From the NCBI RefSeq assembly GCF_003605125.1, contig NZ_QPQT01000008.1, positions 62,001-126,000 on the forward strand: a DNA stretch of 64,000 nt, in the 5' to 3' direction. Positions within the stretch are counted from its first letter, which is position 1. Each line of letters starts with the position of its first letter. This DNA is from Shewanella algidipiscicola. GTDB lineage: Bacteria > Pseudomonadota > Gammaproteobacteria > Enterobacterales > Shewanellaceae. The position numbers were made by a program, and so were the translations under genes. Of this stretch, positions 60,643 through 64,000 are shown in pieces. Below the pieces are notes generated by a model. The model did no database searches. It saw only the letters and a program-made list of their open reading frames with translations, and was not told the DNA's origin.

Positions 60643-61064
60643 TACTTATCACCTTGCTCAAGTTCATCTGTGTCTGTTGCGTCAGAGCCATGCTCTTTCG
60701 CTTTAGCCTGATCAGAGCTGATCACTTGGCTAACCAAGTTAGACATGCGCATACCTTCAACCAAGGATGCATCATAGATAAATCGAATTTCAGGCATCAC
60801 ACGCAGCTTCATACGGCCAGCGACCAATGAACGAACATACCCAGCGGCGGTTTCTAATGCAGCAAGCTTCTCCTCCACCACAGCTTTGTCCTCTTCAAAG
60901 AAGGTAACATAGACTTTGGCGTAACTGAGATCGCGAGACACATCGACGTCATTAACGGTAACCATACCAATACGCGGATCTTTAATATCACGCTGTAACA
61001 CTTGAGCAAGCTCTTGCTGAAGCTGCTGAGCAATACGACGAGTACGACTAAATTCTTTTGCCAT
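60642..61064 (-). CDS. rbfA: Ribosome-binding factor A
   Basis: A 140-residue KH-fold protein that helps 16S rRNA 5'-end maturation and cold adaptation. [20 protein letters not shown] and [15 protein letters not shown] are family sequences. I start at MAKEFSRT (61064), as in homologues; the ATG at 61076 abuts its ribosome binding site. The C-terminus is an acidic tail ([13 protein letters not shown]). Confidence 0.93.
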   Translation of the reverse strand: MAKEFSRTRRIAQQLQQELAQVLQRDIKDPRIGMVTVNDVDVSRDLSYAKVYVTFFEEDKAVVEEKLAALETAAGYVRSLVAGRMKLRVMPEIRFIYDASLVEGMRMSNLVSQVISSDQAKAKEHGSDATDTDELEQGDK

Positions 61065-61085
61065 AATTATTGCCATCTCTTAACT

Positions 61086-61112
61086 AAAAAAGGCGGCTTG
61101 CGCCGCCCCTTT
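61086..61112 (-). terminator. Internal terminator between infB and rbfA
   Basis: GGCGGC-GCAA-GCCGCC with a T6 run on the minus strand, between the infB stop and the rbfA start. It would lower expression of rbfA, truB and rpsO relative to infB unless read through. Confidence 0.8.
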
Positions 61113-61116
61113 TTGA

Positions 61117-63771
61117 TTATAAGGTTCGAGCGATTTCGATCGTTTCGAAGACCTCTATCTGATCGCCAACTCTGACGTCATTATAGTTCTTCACACCGAT
61201 ACCACACTCCATGCCACTACGCACTTCGCTAACATCATCTTTAAAGCGACGCAATGACTCAAGTTCACCTTCGTAAATAACCACGTTATCACGCAGTACA
61301 CGAATTGGCGCGCTACGCTTGATGGTACCTTCGGTAACCATACAACCAGCAATTGCACCAATCTTAGGCGACTTAAACACATCACGAACTTCAGCAAGAC
61401 CAATGATCTCTTGCTTAAATTCTGGCGCTAACATGCCGCCCATTGCAGCGCGAACTTCATCGATAAGATGATAGATAACGCTGTAATAACGTAGGTCAAC
61501 ACTTTCGCTGTCGATAGTCTTACGCGCTTGTGCATCGGCACGAACGTTAAAGCCAACCATAATCGCGTTTGATGCAGCAGCAAGTGATGCATCAGTCTCG
61601 GTCAATCCACCTACACCGCTCGCAATGATGTTAACTTTAACTTCATCGGTAGACAGCTTGTTAAGTGAATCAGAAATCGCTTCGAGTGAACCTTGTACAT
61701 CGGCCTTAAGCACGATGTTAAGCTCCTGAACTTCACCTTCGGTCATGTTAGCAAACATGTTTTCAAGCTTAGACTTCTGCTGACGAGCAAGTTTCACATC
61801 ACGGAACTTACCTTGACGGTACAGTGCAACTTCACGCGCTTTACGCTCATCACGTACAACAGTGGCTTCGTCACCGGCTGATGGTACACCAGACAAACCT
61901 AAAATCTCGACAGGAATCGATGGACCCGCTTCAGTGATAGCATTACCATTCTCATCTTTCATCGCACGGACTTTACCGTACTCAAGACCACACAGAACAA
62001 CATCACCTTGTCTTAGGGTACCTTCTTGAACCAGTACAGTAGCTACAGGGCCACGGCCTTTATCAAGTTTAGATTCCACAACAACACCAGCAGCCATACC
62101 TTCACGAACCGCTTTAAGCTCTAATACTTCGGCTTCAAGCAAGATCCCTTCAAGTAATTCGTCGATACCTTCACCTGTCTTAGCTGACACGTGACAGAAC
62201 ATGTTGTTTCCGCCCCAATCTTCAGACATTACGCCGTGCTGAGATAATTCAGACTTAACGCGATCAGGATCAGCTTCTGGCTTATCAATTTTGTTCACGG
62301 CAACGATAAGCGGAACGCCGCCGGCTTTAGCGTGTTGAATCGCTTCAATCGTTTGTGGCATCACACCATCATCTGCCGCAACCACCAAAATTACAATATC
62401 GGTTGCCTTAGCACCACGAGCACGCATAGCGGTAAACGCCGCGTGACCCGGAGTATCCAAGAAAGTGATCATGCCATTTTCAGTTTCAACGTGGTAAGCA
62501 CCGATATGCTGGGTAATACCACCCGCTTCACCTGAGGCCACTTTCGCACGACGAATATAATCGAGTAACGATGTTTTACCGTGGTCAACGTGACCCATAA
62601 TGGTGACAACTGGCGCACGAGGCTCTAGCTTAACGTTTCCATCACGATCAGCAAGTACTTGATGCTCTAGCTCGTTTTCACGAGTCAGCACAACCTTGTG
62701 GCCCATCTCTTCGGCAACCATCTGCGCAGTTTCTTGATCAAGCACTTGGTTAATCGTAACCATAGAGCCCATCTTCATCATCTGCTTGATGATCTCTGTG
62801 GCCTTAACGGCCATCTTCTGAGCTAACTCAGCAACCGTTACCGTTTCGCCAATGCTGACATCACGGCTAACAGCAGCGACAGGCTTGTTAAAGCCATGGT
62901 CCATTGACTCTGGAGCGTTACGCTGATTACGGCCATTACGGTCACGTCCGCCACGGGTATCTTTACCGCCACGCTTCTTATTCGTAGCAGCCTTACCGCC
63001 AGCAGGTTTACGTGCACGACGACCACGTTTTTCCGCATTCATATCGGCAGTATCTTCAGCCGCACGCGCTTCGGTAGACGTAGTGACGTGATGATCGGCA
63101 CTTTTCTCCGATTCTTTACGTAGGCGTTCTTCTTCCGCCCAACGCTTCTCGTTTTCTTCTACTAAACGACGTGCTTCATCCGCAGCCGCTTTAGCTTCTT
63201 CATCAAGCTTTTGTTTTGCTGCTGCTTCTTTTGCTGCTAACAAACGCGCTTCTTCAAGTTTGGCTGCTTTCTCTTCAGCAGTTTCTGCAACGGCAGGCTT
63301 AGCTTCAGCGGCTTTTTTAGCTTTGGCTTTGGCTTCTGCTTCGGCCTTAGCTTTTGCCGCTGCATCGGCCTTAGCTTTAGCTTCTGCTGCCGCTTTGGCC
63401 TTAGCTTCTGCTTCTGCTGCAGCTTGAGCTTCAGCTTCTGCCTTGGCTTTAGCTTCTGCTTCAGCTTCTACAGCTGGATCGCGCTTAACAAAAGTACGTT
63501 TCTTACGTACTTCGACTTTCACGTCTTTAGATTGACCGCCACTGCCTGCAACACTGAGTGTTGAGACAGATTTACGCTGTAATGTCATCTTGGTTGGCGC
63601 TGCATCGCCACCATGCTGTTTCTTCAAAAAGTCCAGCAGTTGCTGCTTTTCTTGTTCTGAAACAGTATCGCTTTTACTTTTCTTAATACCAGCCTCGGAA
63701 AACTGCTCAACTAAACGTTCAGCACTCTTGCCAACTTCTACGGCCAGTTTTTCTACTGTAGTTTCTGCCAT
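61117..63771 (-). CDS. infB: Translation initiation factor IF-2
   Basis: A 884-residue GTPase that places initiator tRNA on the ribosome. The N-terminal domain ([20 protein letters not shown]) is followed by a long Ala/Lys/Glu-rich coiled coil (about residues 115-240). The GTPase domain has [22 protein letters not shown] and [14 protein letters not shown] start at MAETTVEKL (63771), with GAGGGG nine bases upstream; the frame extends 16 codons further without a ribosome binding site. Internal starts for shorter IF-2 forms are likely but not assigned. Confidence 0.95.
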   Translation of the reverse strand: MAETTVEKLAVEVGKSAERLVEQFSEAGIKKSKSDTVSEQEKQQLLDFLKKQHGGDAAPTKMTLQRKSVSTLSVAGSGGQSKDVKVEVRKKRTFVKRDPAVEAEAEAKAKAEAEAQAAAEAEAKAKAAAEAKAKADAAAKAKAEAEAKAKAKKAAEAKPAVAETAEEKAAKLEEARLLAAKEAAAKQKLDEEAKAAADEARRLVEENEKRWAEEERLRKESEKSADHHVTTSTEARAAEDTADMNAEKRGRRARKPAGGKAATNKKRGGKDTRGGRDRNGRNQRNAPESMDHGFNKPVAAVSRDVSIGETVTVAELAQKMAVKATEIIKQMMKMGSMVTINQVLDQETAQMVAEEMGHKVVLTRENELEHQVLADRDGNVKLEPRAPVVTIMGHVDHGKTSLLDYIRRAKVASGEAGGITQHIGAYHVETENGMITFLDTPGHAAFTAMRARGAKATDIVILVVAADDGVMPQTIEAIQHAKAGGVPLIVAVNKIDKPEADPDRVKSELSQHGVMSEDWGGNNMFCHVSAKTGEGIDELLEGILLEAEVLELKAVREGMAAGVVVESKLDKGRGPVATVLVQEGTLRQGDVVLCGLEYGKVRAMKDENGNAITEAGPSIPVEILGLSGVPSAGDEATVVRDERKAREVALYRQGKFRDVKLARQQKSKLENMFANMTEGEVQELNIVLKADVQGSLEAISDSLNKLSTDEVKVNIIASGVGGLTETDASLAAASNAIMVGFNVRADAQARKTIDSESVDLRYYSVIYHLIDEVRAAMGGMLAPEFKQEIIGLAEVRDVFKSPKIGAIAGCMVTEGTIKRSAPIRVLRDNVVIYEGELESLRRFKDDVSEVRSGMECGIGVKNYNDVRVGDQIEVFETIEIARTL

Positions 63772-63797
63772 CTGTAAAATCCCCTCTGTTGATCGAC

Positions 63798-64000
63798 TTA
63801 TGCTTCTTCGCCAAACCAACAGATATTGCGGGCTGCCATGATGAGCTCACCAGCCTTTTGTTCTGTTAATTCTTCAATCTCGATCAAATCATCAATGCCT
63901 TGTTCGGCTAAATCTTCAAGCGTAATTACGCCTTTACTTGCCAGCACATACGCCAAATGACGCTCTAAACCTTCTAAGGCAAGTAAATCTTCGCTCGGCT
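63798..64000 (-). CDS. nusA: NusA, C-terminal end (partial)
   Basis: The last ~67 residues of Nus[21 protein letters not shown], then [18 protein letters not shown] and [15 protein letters not shown] with the stop at 63798. This is the acidic repeat that binds RNA polymerase alpha. The rest lies beyond base 64000. infB starts 26 bases after the stop. Confidence 0.93.
   Translation of the reverse strand, partial: PSEDLLALEGLERHLAYVLASKGVITLEDLAEQGIDDLIEIEELTEQKAGELIMAARNICWFGEEA

Noticed and set aside
63230-63480. Apparent tandem repeat (GCTTCTGC/GCCTTAGC-like units)
   Set aside because: This is the Ala/Lys/Glu-rich coiled-coil coding part of infB, a normal low-complexity region of IF-2, not a repeat element.

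Overview
The window holds most of an integrative and conjugative element (ICE) of the SXT/R391 family and the host chromosome next to it. The host is probably a Shewanella or a close gammaproteobacterium. Evidence is the nusA-infB-rbfA-truB-rpsO-(GGDEF/EAL)-pnp-nlpI order at 53.8-64 kb and the lipoprotein and translation proteins themselves. The genus is my recollection of that gene order, not a search result.

The chromosome/ICE junction can be read directly. At 53338-53430 (minus strand) lies the first part of prfC (release factor 3). It reads correctly through the IISHPDA codons, then switches to foreign sequence and stops after 30 codons. prfC is the known SXT/R391 target. Everything from about 53360 down to base 1 is therefore ICE. 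Its other end, with traF/H/G, setCD and the rebuilt prfC, lies beyond base 1.

ICE layout from the junction leftwards: attL with repeated arm-like sites; xis, int, srpR and srpM (partition); an iteron-bearing oriT/centromere region; mobI; rumB and rumA (an intact SOS-type DNA polymerase V with a LexA box); a DEDD exonuclease; hotspot 5 cargo; traI, traD, a small conserved gene and traJ; hotspot 1 (one small gene); traL-E-K-B-V-A; hotspot 2 cargo; dsbC-traC-trbI-traF-traW-traU-traN; hotspot 4 cargo.

Cargo. Hotspot 5 (31.9-45.0 kb) carries an E2-only type II CBASS (CD-NTase, E2-like protein, HNH-SAVED nuclease) with two accessory genes, a GHKL-ATPase plus DUF4325 pair, and a type I restriction-modification operon headed by a WYL regulator. 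Hotspot 2 carries an AbiE toxin-antitoxin pair and a four-gene operon (UPF1-like helicase, unknown winged-helix protein, two-HKD phospholipase-D-like protein, RtcR-like CARF/AAA sigma54 activator). A near-consensus -24/-12 promoter precedes the operon. It looks like an inducible defence or RNA-damage response and is my best candidate for an undescribed system. Hotspot 4 has a UDG-fold protein, a small unknown protein, a solo IS66-type TnpA and an ankyrin protein cut by the window edge.

Hotspot 2 also records how it was built. A 32-bp direct repeat and a copy of the last ~97 bp of traA separate the two cargos, so two complete hotspot-2 loads lie in tandem.
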